Part shown: one piece after another, positions 8,838 through 16,294 of the stretch
Layout: the number at the start of each line of letters is the position of its first letter
Position numbering within the stretch: position 1 is the stretch's first letter
Assembly: GCA_023411035.1 (NCBI GenBank)
Contig: JAEYPE010000165.1
Coordinates: 1 to 21,200, forward strand
Direction of reading: 5' to 3'
Source of the DNA: Pseudomonadota bacterium
GTDB taxonomy: Bacteria; Pseudomonadota; Alphaproteobacteria; Azospirillales; Azospirillaceae
DNA: 21,200 nt
Translations under genes and position numbers: made by a program
Notes under the pieces: model-generated
What the model was told of the DNA's origin: nothing
The model's input: the letters and a program-made list of their open reading frames with translations, nothing else
Database searches by the model: none

Positions 8838-11800
8838 TCAGGCATCGCCGTCCAGAAGCCCCAGCACGCCCCTGACCGGGATGCCGATCCAGTTCGGGCG
8901 GTTGGCGGCCTCGTAAGCGATCTCGTAGAGCGCCTTTTCCATCAGGAACAGGGCGAGCAGGCGGCGGTCGGCGCCGGTCCCGTCCGGCAGGTCCGGACAG
9001 GCCGCGATGGTGGTGCGGTAGGCATCCAGGAAGCTCTGCGTGCTGCGCCGTTCCCAATCCAGCGCCGCCTCCGTCACCGCGCCGGCCTCCTCCAGCGCGC
9101 CCATCTCTTCGATTCGGAACAGGGCCGCCCAGGCGGCGTAGTTGAAGGAGCGCAGCATCCCCGCCACGTCGCGCAGCGGGCTGTGCTTGGCCCGGCGCTC
9201 CTCCAGGGTCTTCGCCGGCTCGCCTTCGAAGTCGATGATGTACCAGTCGTTCTGGGCGCGCAGCACCTGCCCCAGATGATAGTCGCCATGGATGCGGGTC
9301 TTCTCCCCCTGCGGCGGGGTGTCGGCCAGTTCGGCCAGACGGTTCATCACGTCGGCGCGGCGGGCCAGCAGGGATTCGGCCCGTTCCCGCACGGCGGGGG
9401 CCAGACGGTCCAGCGCGCCGGAGAGGGCCGCGAAGGCGGCCTCGGCCTGACGGCGGGCGGCCTCGGCCCAGCCCTTCAGGTCGTCGGCGGTGACCGGTTC
9501 CGGATCGAAGGCCGGGTCGCCGGTCCGCGTCGCCAAGGCGCAATGCAGTTCCGCCGTGCGCTGGCCCAGCGTCGCCATCATGGCGGCGTGCATGCCGAAG
9601 GGCTCGCCCTCCGCCGGCTCCTCCGGATCGTGGGACAGGCCCAGGCGGATGTCGTCCAGTGCGCGGACCAGCGAATCGATCGTGCTGCCCCAGCCGTCGC
9701 CCTGGTTGCGGACGAAGCCCTGGAGCACGAACAGCGCGGTCGGGGTGCCGTCCTCCGCCACATGCTCCACGACTCCCAGCAGCGGCGGCGTGTTCTGGAA
9801 GCCCGCCACCTCCGTCAGGAAGCGCCCGACCTCCAGTTCCGGATGGGAACCGGGGATCAGGCGGCGGAAGGCTTTCAGCACCGCCTGGCTGCCGACCAGG
9901 ATGGAGCTGTTGCTCTGCTCCACGCCCAGGCGGCGGATTTCCGTGTCGTCGCCCAGCGTCAGGTCGGCCATGCGGGCGGTCGGGGAGAAGCGGATTACCC
10001 CACGGGACGCCGGAATTTCCTGCCCTTCGCGCAGAGCGGCCAGCAGGCTGCGGGTGAAGGCGTCGGCCTGCATGGCGTCGAAGATGGCGCCGGTGCGCGA
10101 CCCGCGCCGCGCCTTCGCCAGCGTGAAGGGCAGCAGCGGCCAGCCCGTGCTGCCGGCGTTCTCCTCCCAGCTCATGGCCAGGGGCAGGAAGTAGGACTGG
10201 GTGCGCCTGCCGGCCAGACTCACGTCGGCCCGGACCAGCATGAAGCCGTCGCCCGGCCCGCTCAGCCGCGCGAACATCGGGACGTGCGCGCTTTCGATCC
10301 GGCGGTCCTTGGCGGCGAACCAGCGCTGCTGCGGCAGGTAGGCTTGCAGGATGTCGCGCGCCAGTTCCTCGCCCGCGCGCCCGCTGATCAGGCTCTGCCA
10401 GCCGTCGCGCACCACGATGGTCAGCAGGTCGGGCACCGGCTCCGGCATCGTCTCGTGCCAGGACGGCAGCGCCGCCTCCGCGGCCAGTGCGAACCAGTAG
10501 AATCCGTAGGCGGGGATCGTCAGCAGATAGGGCAGATCGCCGACCGGCGGGAAGACCGTGCGGCCCAGAAGCTCCACCGGCACGCGCCCCCGGAACTGCT
10601 TCAGGTCCAGTTCCACCGCCTGGGCGGAGCGGGAGAGGTTCGCCACGCAAAGGATGATCTCGTCGCCGTCCTCCGTCGTGTGGCAGCGCAGATAGGCCAG
10701 AACCTTCCGGTTGCCCGGATAGAGAAGCTGGAAGCGCCCGCGCCCGAACGCCTTGTGCTGCTGGCGCACGGCGATCAGCCGCTTCATCCAGTTCAGAAGC
10801 GACGACGGGCTGCGCTGCTGCGCCTCCACGTTGATGGCCTGGAAGCCGTAGATCGGGTCCTGGATCGCCGGCAGATACAGCCGCGCCGGATCGGCGCGGG
10901 AGAAGCCGCCGTTGCGGTCGGGCGACCATTGCATGGGCGTGCGCACCCCGTCGCGGTCGCCCAGATAGATGTTGTCGCCCATGCCGATCTCGTCGCCGTA
11001 ATAGAGCACCGGCGTGCCCGGCATGGACAGCAGCAGGCTCTTCAGCAGTTCGATCTTGCGGCGGTCGTTCTGGAGCAGCGGGGCGAGGCGCCGCCGGATG
11101 CCCAGATTGATCCGCATGCGCCGGTCGGAGGCGTAGAAGTTCCAGAGATAGTCCCGTTCCCGGTCGGTCACCATCTCCAGCGTCAGTTCGTCATGGTTGC
11201 GCAGGAAGACGGCCCATTGGCACTCGTCCGGGATGTCCGGCGTCTGGCGCATGATGTCGGCGATGGGGTGCCGGTCCTCCATGGCGACGGCCATGTAGAT
11301 GCGCGGCATCAGCGGGAAGTGGAAGGCCATGTGGCATTCGTCCCCGCCCTTCTCCAGATTGCCGAAATAGGGCAGCACGTCCTCCGGCCACTGGTTCGCC
11401 TCGGCCAGCAGCATGCGGTCGCCATAGCCCTTGTCGATCTCCGCGCGGATGGCCTTCAGGACGTCGTGGGTTTCCGGCAGGTTCTCGTTGTTGGTGCCTT
11501 CGCGCTCCTTCAGGTAGGGCACGGCGTCGAGCCGCAGCCCGTCCACCCCCATGTCCAGCCAGAAGCGCATGACGTTCAGCACCTCCTGAAGAACCCTCGG
11601 GTTGTCGAAGTTCAGGTCGGGCTGGTGGGCGTAGAATCGGTGCCAGAAATAGGCCTGCGCCTCGGAATCCCAGGTCCAGTTGGACTTTTCCGTGTCGCAG
11701 AAGATGATGCGCGTGCCCTGGTACTTCTGGTCGGTGTCGGACCAGACGTAATAGTTGCGGTGGTTCGATCCCGGCTTTGCCTGACGGGCGCGCTGGAACC

Positions 11801-12161
11801 AGGGGTGCTGGTCGGAGGTGTGGTTGATGACCAGTTCGGTGATCACCCGCAGGCCGCGGTCGTGGCATTCGCGCAGGAACCGCCTGAAGTCCTGAAGATT
11901 GCCGTAAGACGGGTTGACCGCCTTGTAATCGGCGATGTCGTACCCGTCGTCGCGCAGCGGCGAGGGGTAGAATGGCAACAGCCACAGTGTGGTGACGCCG
12001 AGATCCTGGATATAGTCGAGCTTCTGCGTCAGTCCGGCGATGTCGCCGATGCCGTCGTTGTCGGCGTCGAAGAACGCCTTCACGTGAAGCTGATAGATGA
12101 CCGCGTCCTTGTACCAGAGCGTGTCGTTCCGATCGATCCGGCCATTGTCCGTGTTCTTCAT
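8838..12161 (-). CDS. treS: Trehalose synthase-maltokinase fusion (TreS-Mak/Pep2)
   Basis: The 1107-residue protein joins two enzymes. Residues 1 to about 550 are a GH13 trehalose synthase that interconverts trehalose and maltose: nucleophile D212 (GLRLDAVPYL), acid/base E254 (LLAEANQW) and D324 (FLRNHDE), with spacings 42 and 70 as I recall for the mycobacterial enzyme. Residues from about 560 to the end are a maltokinase with an aminoglycoside-phosphotransferase-like fold: RWFAAKDR at its start, ATP-site K763 (VLKAFRR), catalytic D960 (HGDYHLGQVL) and metal-binding D977 (IDFEGEP). Together they turn trehalose into maltose 1-phosphate, the GlgE donor. The start at 12161 is chosen because homology begins at DTLWYKDAVIYQLH; the frame stays open to 12290. 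glgB follows; glgE is absent from the window. An EcfG-like promoter lies about 90 bases upstream. Confidence 0.96.
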   Translation of the reverse strand: MKNTDNGRIDRNDTLWYKDAVIYQLHVKAFFDADNDGIGDIAGLTQKLDYIQDLGVTTLWLLPFYPSPLRDDGYDIADYKAVNPSYGNLQDFRRFLRECHDRGLRVITELVINHTSDQHPWFQRARQAKPGSNHRNYYVWSDTDQKYQGTRIIFCDTEKSNWTWDSEAQAYFWHRFYAHQPDLNFDNPRVLQEVLNVMRFWLDMGVDGLRLDAVPYLKEREGTNNENLPETHDVLKAIRAEIDKGYGDRMLLAEANQWPEDVLPYFGNLEKGGDECHMAFHFPLMPRIYMAVAMEDRHPIADIMRQTPDIPDECQWAVFLRNHDELTLEMVTDRERDYLWNFYASDRRMRINLGIRRRLAPLLQNDRRKIELLKSLLLSMPGTPVLYYGDEIGMGDNIYLGDRDGVRTPMQWSPDRNGGFSRADPARLYLPAIQDPIYGFQAINVEAQQRSPSSLLNWMKRLIAVRQQHKAFGRGRFQLLYPGNRKVLAYLRCHTTEDGDEIILCVANLSRSAQAVELDLKQFRGRVPVELLGRTVFPPVGDLPYLLTIPAYGFYWFALAAEAALPSWHETMPEPVPDLLTIVVRDGWQSLISGRAGEELARDILQAYLPQQRWFAAKDRRIESAHVPMFARLSGPGDGFMLVRADVSLAGRRTQSYFLPLAMSWEENAGSTGWPLLPFTLAKARRGSRTGAIFDAMQADAFTRSLLAALREGQEIPASRGVIRFSPTARMADLTLGDDTEIRRLGVEQSNSSILVGSQAVLKAFRRLIPGSHPELEVGRFLTEVAGFQNTPPLLGVVEHVAEDGTPTALFVLQGFVRNQGDGWGSTIDSLVRALDDIRLGLSHDPEEPAEGEPFGMHAAMMATLGQRTAELHCALATRTGDPAFDPEPVTADDLKGWAEAARRQAEAAFAALSGALDRLAPAVRERAESLLARRADVMNRLAELADTPPQGEKTRIHGDYHLGQVLRAQNDWYIIDFEGEPAKTLEERRAKHSPLRDVAGMLRSFNYAAWAALFRIEEMGALEEAGAVTEAALDWERRSTQSFLDAYRTTIAACPDLPDGTGADRRLLALFLMEKALYEIAYEAANRPNWIGIPVRGVLGLLDGDA

Positions 12162-12251
12162 ACCGCCGCCGTCGCTCCGCTGGTCTGGTGGAGCGGGGTC
12201 GCCGGGTGGACGGGGCAAACCCTCGCCCATCCGGCAGCCGCGCCACATCAT

Positions 12252-12277
12252 AAACCAGTTTGATCTGGGGCCGTTCC
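12252..12277 (-). promoter_or_regulatory. EcfG-type (general stress sigma factor) promoter of treS-mak
   Basis: On the reverse strand GGAAC (12273-12277) is followed after exactly 17 bases by GTTT (12252-12255), matching the alphaproteobacterial EcfG consensus GGAAC-N16/17-GTT. It is correctly oriented and would give a leader of about 85 bases before treS-mak. Trehalose genes are known EcfG targets in other Alphaproteobacteria. Based on motif only. Confidence 0.65.
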
Positions 12278-12331
12278 ACGGCAAAGGCAACGTTGGCCGC
12301 CAAACCTGCGATAGCAGACCGGCGGCGAAGG

Positions 12332-12766
12332 TCAGGCCGTCGTCCGCTTGCGCTTGGCGCCCTGGGTCAGGCTGCGGTAGACCCGTTGGTCTTCTTCGAT
12401 GAAATGGGCGATCAGGCGGTGTTCGACCCAGTTGGTCAGCTCATTGGGCGTGCAGAAGACCACGCCGTACGGCCCCTCGACCCGCAGAGCCAGCAATTCC
12501 TCGGTGATCTCGCGGTGCAGCCGCTTGTGCTGGTCGAGGATGGCGGACTTGGCGCTGCTCCAGAACTGCTCCTCGGCGGAGAAATGCTCCTCCGTGTACT
12601 TCACCAGGGCGGCGAAGGCGTTCTGGATGATCTTGTAGCCCTGCCCCGCCGAAACCGCCATGTGCAGCAGCCCGGCCAGTTCCAGCAGGGTCTGGTGCTG
12701 TTCGTCGATGGTCTCGTTCCCGACCGTGTATTCCAGTTTCCAGGGGAAGCGGATTGATCGCTGCAT
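12332..12766 (-). CDS. Bacteriohemerythrin (O2-binding di-iron protein)
   Basis: This 144-residue protein is a single-domain hemerythrin. All seven iron ligands are present with canonical spacing: H24, H61, E65 (HFSAE), H80 and H84 (HKRLH), H121 and D126 (HFIEED). It should bind O2 reversibly at a di-iron site in the cytoplasm, possibly delivering oxygen to respiratory enzymes or sensing it; the cellular role is inferred. No extra signalling domain is attached. I chose the ATG at 12766, where family homology (MQRSIRFPWKLEYTVG) begins; the open frame continues upstream to 12859 but that part is unconserved in character. The ribosome-binding site is weak (AAGG). It is separated from treS-mak by 170 bases containing the latter's own promoter, so the two are likely regulated separately. 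Confidence 0.93.
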   Translation of the reverse strand: MQRSIRFPWKLEYTVGNETIDEQHQTLLELAGLLHMAVSAGQGYKIIQNAFAALVKYTEEHFSAEEQFWSSAKSAILDQHKRLHREITEELLALRVEGPYGVVFCTPNELTNWVEHRLIAHFIEEDQRVYRSLTQGAKRKRTTA

Positions 12767-12821
12767 GGGGCCTTGCCGGCGAACGGCTGTGCTGGGGATT
12801 GCGTTGTGCCGGAGGATAACA

Positions 12822-12840
12822 CCCGGCCCGGCCCGCCGGG
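12822..12840 (-). terminator. Possible weak terminator hairpin after the GNAT gene
   Basis: CCCGGC (12822-12827) can pair with GCCGGG (12835-12840). On the reverse strand it lies just after the GNAT stop codon and is followed by only a short T-containing stretch, so it is a weak candidate. Confidence 0.2.
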
Positions 12841-12887
12841 GTCGGACAACTTGCCGCAAACGGAATCGCCGCCGGTCCGTCGCGGTT

Positions 12888-13400
12888 TCACCGTGCCCGG
12901 CCCGTCACCGGCTTCGTCATGTAGGTCATGCCGCCGCCGTAGGAGGCCAGCTTGGCCGCCAGCCCCGGCCCGCCGTCGTGTGGCAGGAACCCCTGCGCAT
13001 CCCAGAAGGCCCGCGCCCCGGGTGTGGAGGTCAGGGCAAGCCAACGGAAGCCCTGCCGCGCCGCCAGCGCGTCCATCCGCTCCAGCGCCGCGACGCCCAG
13101 CCCCAGCCCCCGCGCCGCGGGCAGTAGGGCCACGTCGTGCAGGTACAGGCAGTCCGGCGCTTCCGGCAGCGTGCCCAGCGGCGAATCGAGCGGCGGCGGG
13201 GCGCCCAGCCGGCCCGGATGAATGACGATGTAGCCGATGCAGACCCCATCCGCCTCCGCCATGGCGCAGCCGTCCGGATAGAGGGCCAGCCGCTCGGCGA
13301 AAACGGCGCGGTCTTCCGGGTAATCGGGGTGCACCACCTCGGCAATGGCCATAACGCGGTCCAGATCCTCCTCCTCCATGGCCCGCCAGCGTCCGTTCAT
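12888..13400 (-). CDS. GNAT-family N-acetyltransferase
   Basis: The 170-residue protein has a complete GNAT fold pattern: N-terminal helices with the acidic EEEDLDRVMAIAE, a central GYIVIHPG strand, the strand LYLHDVALLP, and the acetyl-CoA pyrophosphate loop R97-G-L-G-L-G102, then FWDAQGFLP. The acceptor substrate cannot be read from the sequence. The second of two nearby in-frame ATGs (13400) is preferred because GGGAG lies seven bases upstream; for the ATG at 13406 the same site would be too close. It is divergent from cysQ (96 bases between starts). The hemerythrin gene lies downstream on the same strand, about 120 bases away. Confidence 0.88.
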   Translation of the reverse strand: MNGRWRAMEEEDLDRVMAIAEVVHPDYPEDRAVFAERLALYPDGCAMAEADGVCIGYIVIHPGRLGAPPPLDSPLGTLPEAPDCLYLHDVALLPAARGLGLGVAALERMDALAARQGFRWLALTSTPGARAFWDAQGFLPHDGGPGLAAKLASYGGGMTYMTKPVTGRAR

Positions 13401-13496
13401 CCGCATTCTCCCTTCGTCTCCGCCCTTTCCAGCCTTCCAGCCCGCAGTCCGGGCGCGCTATGGTGACCGTCACACAAGCCGACCGGAGGACCACCC

Positions 13497-14270
13497 ATGA
13501 CCGACACCGCCGCGGCAAGCCTGCTGCCCAAGGTGCGGACCATCGCCCATGAAGCGGGTCAGGTGATCCTGCGCTTCTACAACGATGGTATCGACGCCGC
13601 CACAAAGGTCGACGGCAGTCCGGTCACCCAGGCCGATCTGGCCGCCGAACACGTCATCACCCCGGCCCTGCACCACATCGCCCCCGGCATTCCGGTGGTG
13701 GCGGAGGAGGCCGTGGCCGCCGGCCACAAGCCGGACATTTCCGGCGGGCGCTTCTGGCTGGTCGATCCTCTGGACGGCACCAAGGAATTCATCAGCCGCA
13801 ACGGCGAGTTCACCATCAACATCGCGCTGATCGAGGGCGGGCGCCCGGTTCTGGGCGTGGTCTACGCGCCGGCCACGGGCGACCTTTACGCCGCCTGCGG
13901 GCCGGGCTCCGCCGTGCATTGGGTGGAGGGCCGCCACGACTACCCGATCCAGGTCCGCAAGCCGCCCCCCGACGGGCTGACGGTGGTCGCCAGCCGCTCC
14001 CACGGCAGCGGCGCCGAGTTGGAGAGCTTCCTCGCCCGCTACACGGTGAAAGAGCGGGTGACCTGCGGCAGTTCGCTGAAGTTCTGCACGGTGGCCTCCG
14101 GCAAGGCCGACCTCTATCCCCGCTTCGGCCCGACCAGCGAATGGGACACCGCCGCCGGCCACGCCATCCTCGCCGCCGCCGGCGGCCGGGTGGAGCAGCC
14201 GGACGGCTCCCCCTTCCTCTACGGCAAGGCCGACGTTCTCAACCCCCATTTCGTTGCGTACGGATGGTGA
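13497..14270 (+). CDS. cysQ: CysQ, 3'(2'),5'-bisphosphate nucleotidase
   Basis: This 257-residue enzyme belongs to the lithium-sensitive inositol-monophosphatase superfamily. CysQ hydrolyses 3'-phosphoadenosine 5'-phosphate, a by-product of sulfate assimilation, to AMP. Metal and phosphate motifs are complete: DGSPVTQAD (39-47), VAEE (68-71), DPLDGTKEFI (90-99) and SEWDTAAGHAIL (214-225). The TKEF after DPLDG is characteristic of CysQ rather than inositol monophosphatase (SuhB has DGT(T/N)NF). The ATG at 13497 has GGAGG seven bases upstream. Its last seven bases overlap the start of the DUF455 gene, implying translational coupling. No other sulfur gene is in the window. Confidence 0.95.
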   Translation: MTDTAAASLLPKVRTIAHEAGQVILRFYNDGIDAATKVDGSPVTQADLAAEHVITPALHHIAPGIPVVAEEAVAAGHKPDISGGRFWLVDPLDGTKEFISRNGEFTINIALIEGGRPVLGVVYAPATGDLYAACGPGSAVHWVEGRHDYPIQVRKPPPDGLTVVASRSHGSGAELESFLARYTVKERVTCGSSLKFCTVASGKADLYPRFGPTSEWDTAAGHAILAAAGGRVEQPDGSPFLYGKADVLNPHFVAYGW

Positions 14271-15061
14271 CGACGCTGTGTGACGCGGCCGTCGCGGTGC
14301 TGACCACCGCGGCGCCGCTGGAGAAGGTGCGCCTGACGCGGGACTACGCCGCGGCGTGGCGCGACGGACGCATTTCCGATTTCGGTTCTCTGGCCCCGCC
14401 GGAGCGCCCGGCCCGTCCGGAGCGCCCGCCCCTGATGCTGCCCCGCGACATGCCCAAGCGCGGGCGGGGCGGCAGCGCGCAGAACCGCCTCGCCCTGCTG
14501 CACGCCCTGGCCCACATCGAGCTGAACGCCATCGACCTCGCCTGGGACATCGTGTGCCGCTTCGTCGGGGAAGGGATGCCCAAGGGCTTCACCGACGACT
14601 GGGTGCAGGTCGCCGACGACGAGGCCCGGCATTTCCAGATGCTGGAGGAGCGGCTGAACCAGCTCGGTTCCGGCTATGGCGACCTGCCGGCCCATGACGG
14701 GCTGTGGCAGGCCGCCACCACCACCGCTCACGACCTCGCCGCCCGGCTGGCCGTGGTGCCGATGGTGCTGGAGGCCCGCGGGCTGGACGTGACCCCGGAC
14801 ACCATCCGCCGCCTGGGCGAGTTCGGCGACGCGGAAAGCGCGGCCCTTCTCCAGATCATCCACGACGAGGAAATCACCCACGTCGCCGCCGGGCGCCGCT
14901 GGTTCGGCCATCTCTGCGCCAAGCGCGGCGTTGACCCGGTGGAAACCTGGCAGGGACTGGTGAAGCGGTATTTCCGCGGCGGCCTGAAGAAGCCCTTCAA
15001 CCTGCCCAGCCGCCAGGCCGCCGACTTCGGCCCGGAATTCTACGAACCGATCGCGGAGTGA
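14264..15061 (+). CDS. DUF455 ferritin-like protein (COG2833)
   Basis: The 265-residue protein matches DUF455, a ferritin-like helical family of unknown function. Candidate di-iron ligands follow the ferritin-like pattern: E86 (AHIELNAIDLAWD), E120 and H123 (DDEARHF), E170 (LEARGLD), and E203 and H206 (EEITH). A proline-rich stretch (about 45-60) precedes the helical bundle. No signal peptide is present. The start ATG at 14264 overlaps the cysQ stop by seven bases (ATGGTGA), so the two are probably co-translated. Family members resemble di-iron tRNA hydroxylase MiaE in fold, but no function has been shown; a redox or oxygenase activity is only inference. The STY0301-like gene follows after 14 bases. 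Confidence 0.9.
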   Translation: MVTTLCDAAVAVLTTAAPLEKVRLTRDYAAAWRDGRISDFGSLAPPERPARPERPPLMLPRDMPKRGRGGSAQNRLALLHALAHIELNAIDLAWDIVCRFVGEGMPKGFTDDWVQVADDEARHFQMLEERLNQLGSGYGDLPAHDGLWQAATTTAHDLAARLAVVPMVLEARGLDVTPDTIRRLGEFGDAESAALLQIIHDEEITHVAAGRRWFGHLCAKRGVDPVETWQGLVKRYFRGGLKKPFNLPSRQAADFGPEFYEPIAE

Positions 15062-15075
15062 GGGGTGCCCCCACC

Positions 15076-15549
15076 ATGCTCCGCACCCCCGCCGCCCTGC
15101 TGATCCTCACAGCCGCCCCTGCCCTCGCCGCCTCCGCCTTCGCCGCCTCCGCCTTCGCCAGCGAGGTCCGCTGCCCGCCCAGCCTGACCGTGCAGGCCCA
15201 GCCGGAGGCGCCCGGCGGCTGGTCGCCCTATCCGGCAAAGGACCAGCATTCCTTCGCGGGCGTCTCCCTGGTGGAGGGCGACCGGGCGGCGCAGATGGCC
15301 TCGCCCGCCCCGGCGGCGCTGGAGCCGGACCGCAGCCTTCGCCGCGGGCGCTCGGAAACCCGGCAATGGGATTTCCCCGCCGCGCGGCGCAGCGGCGTGT
15401 TCCTGATCTGCCGCTATAGCGGGACGCAGGCCACCCTGGCGATCGACCTGCCGCGCACGGTGCGGCGCTGCCAGATCACCGAGGAGACCGACGCGCGGGG
15501 CGCCGTGCCGGAGAAACCCGCGTCATCTCCACAATTCCTGTGCCGCTGA
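15076..15549 (+). CDS. Small secreted protein, STY0301-like family
   Basis: This 157-residue protein has a Sec signal peptide (MLRTPAALLILTAAPALAAS) with cleavage expected between residues 19 and 29. The mature part has the pattern I associate with the STY0301 family: VRCPPSLTVQ at the start, a central FAGVSLVEG, a W-containing segment, then FLICRYSGTQATLAIDLP and RRCQI. Four Cys residues remain after cleavage, enough for two disulfides. The function is unknown. The signal peptide contains a perfect 15-bp tandem duplication that encodes AASAF twice. The ATG at 15076 is preferred over a GTG at 15058 because it begins the signal peptide and follows GAGGGG. It lies 14 bases after the DUF455 gene and likely ends that operon. 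Confidence 0.75.
   Translation: MLRTPAALLILTAAPALAASAFAASAFASEVRCPPSLTVQAQPEAPGGWSPYPAKDQHSFAGVSLVEGDRAAQMASPAPAALEPDRSLRRGRSETRQWDFPAARRSGVFLICRYSGTQATLAIDLPRTVRRCQITEETDARGAVPEKPASSPQFLCR
15127..15156 (+). repeat. 15-bp perfect tandem repeat inside the signal peptide
   Basis: The unit GCCGCCTCCGCCTTC occurs twice in tandem (15127-15141 and 15142-15156) and keeps the frame, encoding AASAF-AASAF. It adds five residues to the signal peptide of the STY0301-like protein. This looks like recent replication slippage. Confidence 0.9.
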
Positions 15550-15638
15550 CCGGGAGGACGCCGACTCTCTGCCGATTCGGGGCGTGGACGGGCTGGAAAT
15601 CCACCGCTTCTGCGGCTAGGGTACCCGCCTTGGAACAA

Positions 15639-15686
15639 GGCCGGAACGGTATTCCGGGAAGACAGGCCGGAAACGACAGGCCGGAA
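15639..15686 (+). repeat. Three direct copies of GGCCGGAA upstream of trpG
   Basis: GGCCGGAA occurs at 15639-15646, 15665-15672 and 15679-15686. The last two are part of a longer repeat, GACAGGCCGGAA, with a 14-bp period. The array ends 17 bases before the trpG start. I see no leader peptide rich in Trp codons. Whether the repeats bind a regulator or affect translation is unknown. Confidence 0.6.
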
Positions 15687-15703
15687 GGATGCTGGGGCGC
15701 CCC

Positions 15704-16294
15704 ATGCTGCTGCTCATCGATAATTACGACAGCTTCACCTACAACCTCGTCCATTACCTGGGCGAACTGGGCGCCGAACCGGACGTCCGCCGCAACGACA
15801 GCCTGACGGTGGAGGAGGCAATGGCGCTCCGTCCCGACGGCATCGTTCTGTCGCCCGGCCCCTGCGATCCGGACAAGGCGGGCATCTGCCTGCCCCTGAT
15901 CGACGCCGCCGCGAAGGCCGGCGTTCCGCTGATGGGCGTGTGCCTGGGCCATCAGGCCATCGGGCAGGCGTTCGGCGGCACGGTGATGCGCGCGCCGGTG
16001 CCGATGCACGGCAAGGTGGACCGCATGTTCCACGAAGGGCGCGGCGTGCTGAAGGGTCTGCCCTCCCCCTTCCGGGCCACCCGCTACCATTCGCTGATCG
16101 TCGAGCGCGCCACCCTGCCCGCCTGCCTGGAGGTGACGGGGGAGACGGAGGACGGCCTGATCATGGCGCTGTCCCACCGCGAGCTGCCGATCCACGGCGT
16201 GCAGTTCCACCCGGAAAGCATCGAGAGCGAGCACGGGCACAAGATCCTGGAAAACTTCCTGAACACCACCCGCCGGCTGGAGACCGCCGCATGA
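15704..16294 (+). CDS. trpG: Anthranilate synthase glutamine amidotransferase subunit TrpG
   Basis: TrpG (196 residues) releases ammonia from glutamine for the TrpE chorismate-converting subunit, the first step of tryptophan synthesis. The class I amidotransferase triad is present: C80 (GVCLGHQ), H169 and E171 (QFHPES). The family start LLLIDNYDSFTYNLVHYL supports the ATG at 15704; an ATG at 15689 would add five residues but lies directly on the GGAAGG site. trpE is not in the window. The gene overlaps trpD by four bases (ATGA), which couples their translation. In Alphaproteobacteria, TrpG can also serve aminodeoxychorismate synthase (folate) as an amphibolic subunit; this cannot be decided here. 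Confidence 0.97.
   Translation: MLLLIDNYDSFTYNLVHYLGELGAEPDVRRNDSLTVEEAMALRPDGIVLSPGPCDPDKAGICLPLIDAAAKAGVPLMGVCLGHQAIGQAFGGTVMRAPVPMHGKVDRMFHEGRGVLKGLPSPFRATRYHSLIVERATLPACLEVTGETEDGLIMALSHRELPIHGVQFHPESIESEHGHKILENFLNTTRRLETAA

Noticed and set aside
13463..13473. GTGAC-c-GTCAC dyad between the divergent GNAT gene and cysQ as an operator
   Set aside because: The arms are only five bases and no regulator gene is nearby; chance is sufficient in this composition.
15550..15703. GGAAC occurrences upstream of trpG as EcfG promoters
   Set aside because: Neither GGAAC is followed by GTT or CGTT at 16-18 bases.
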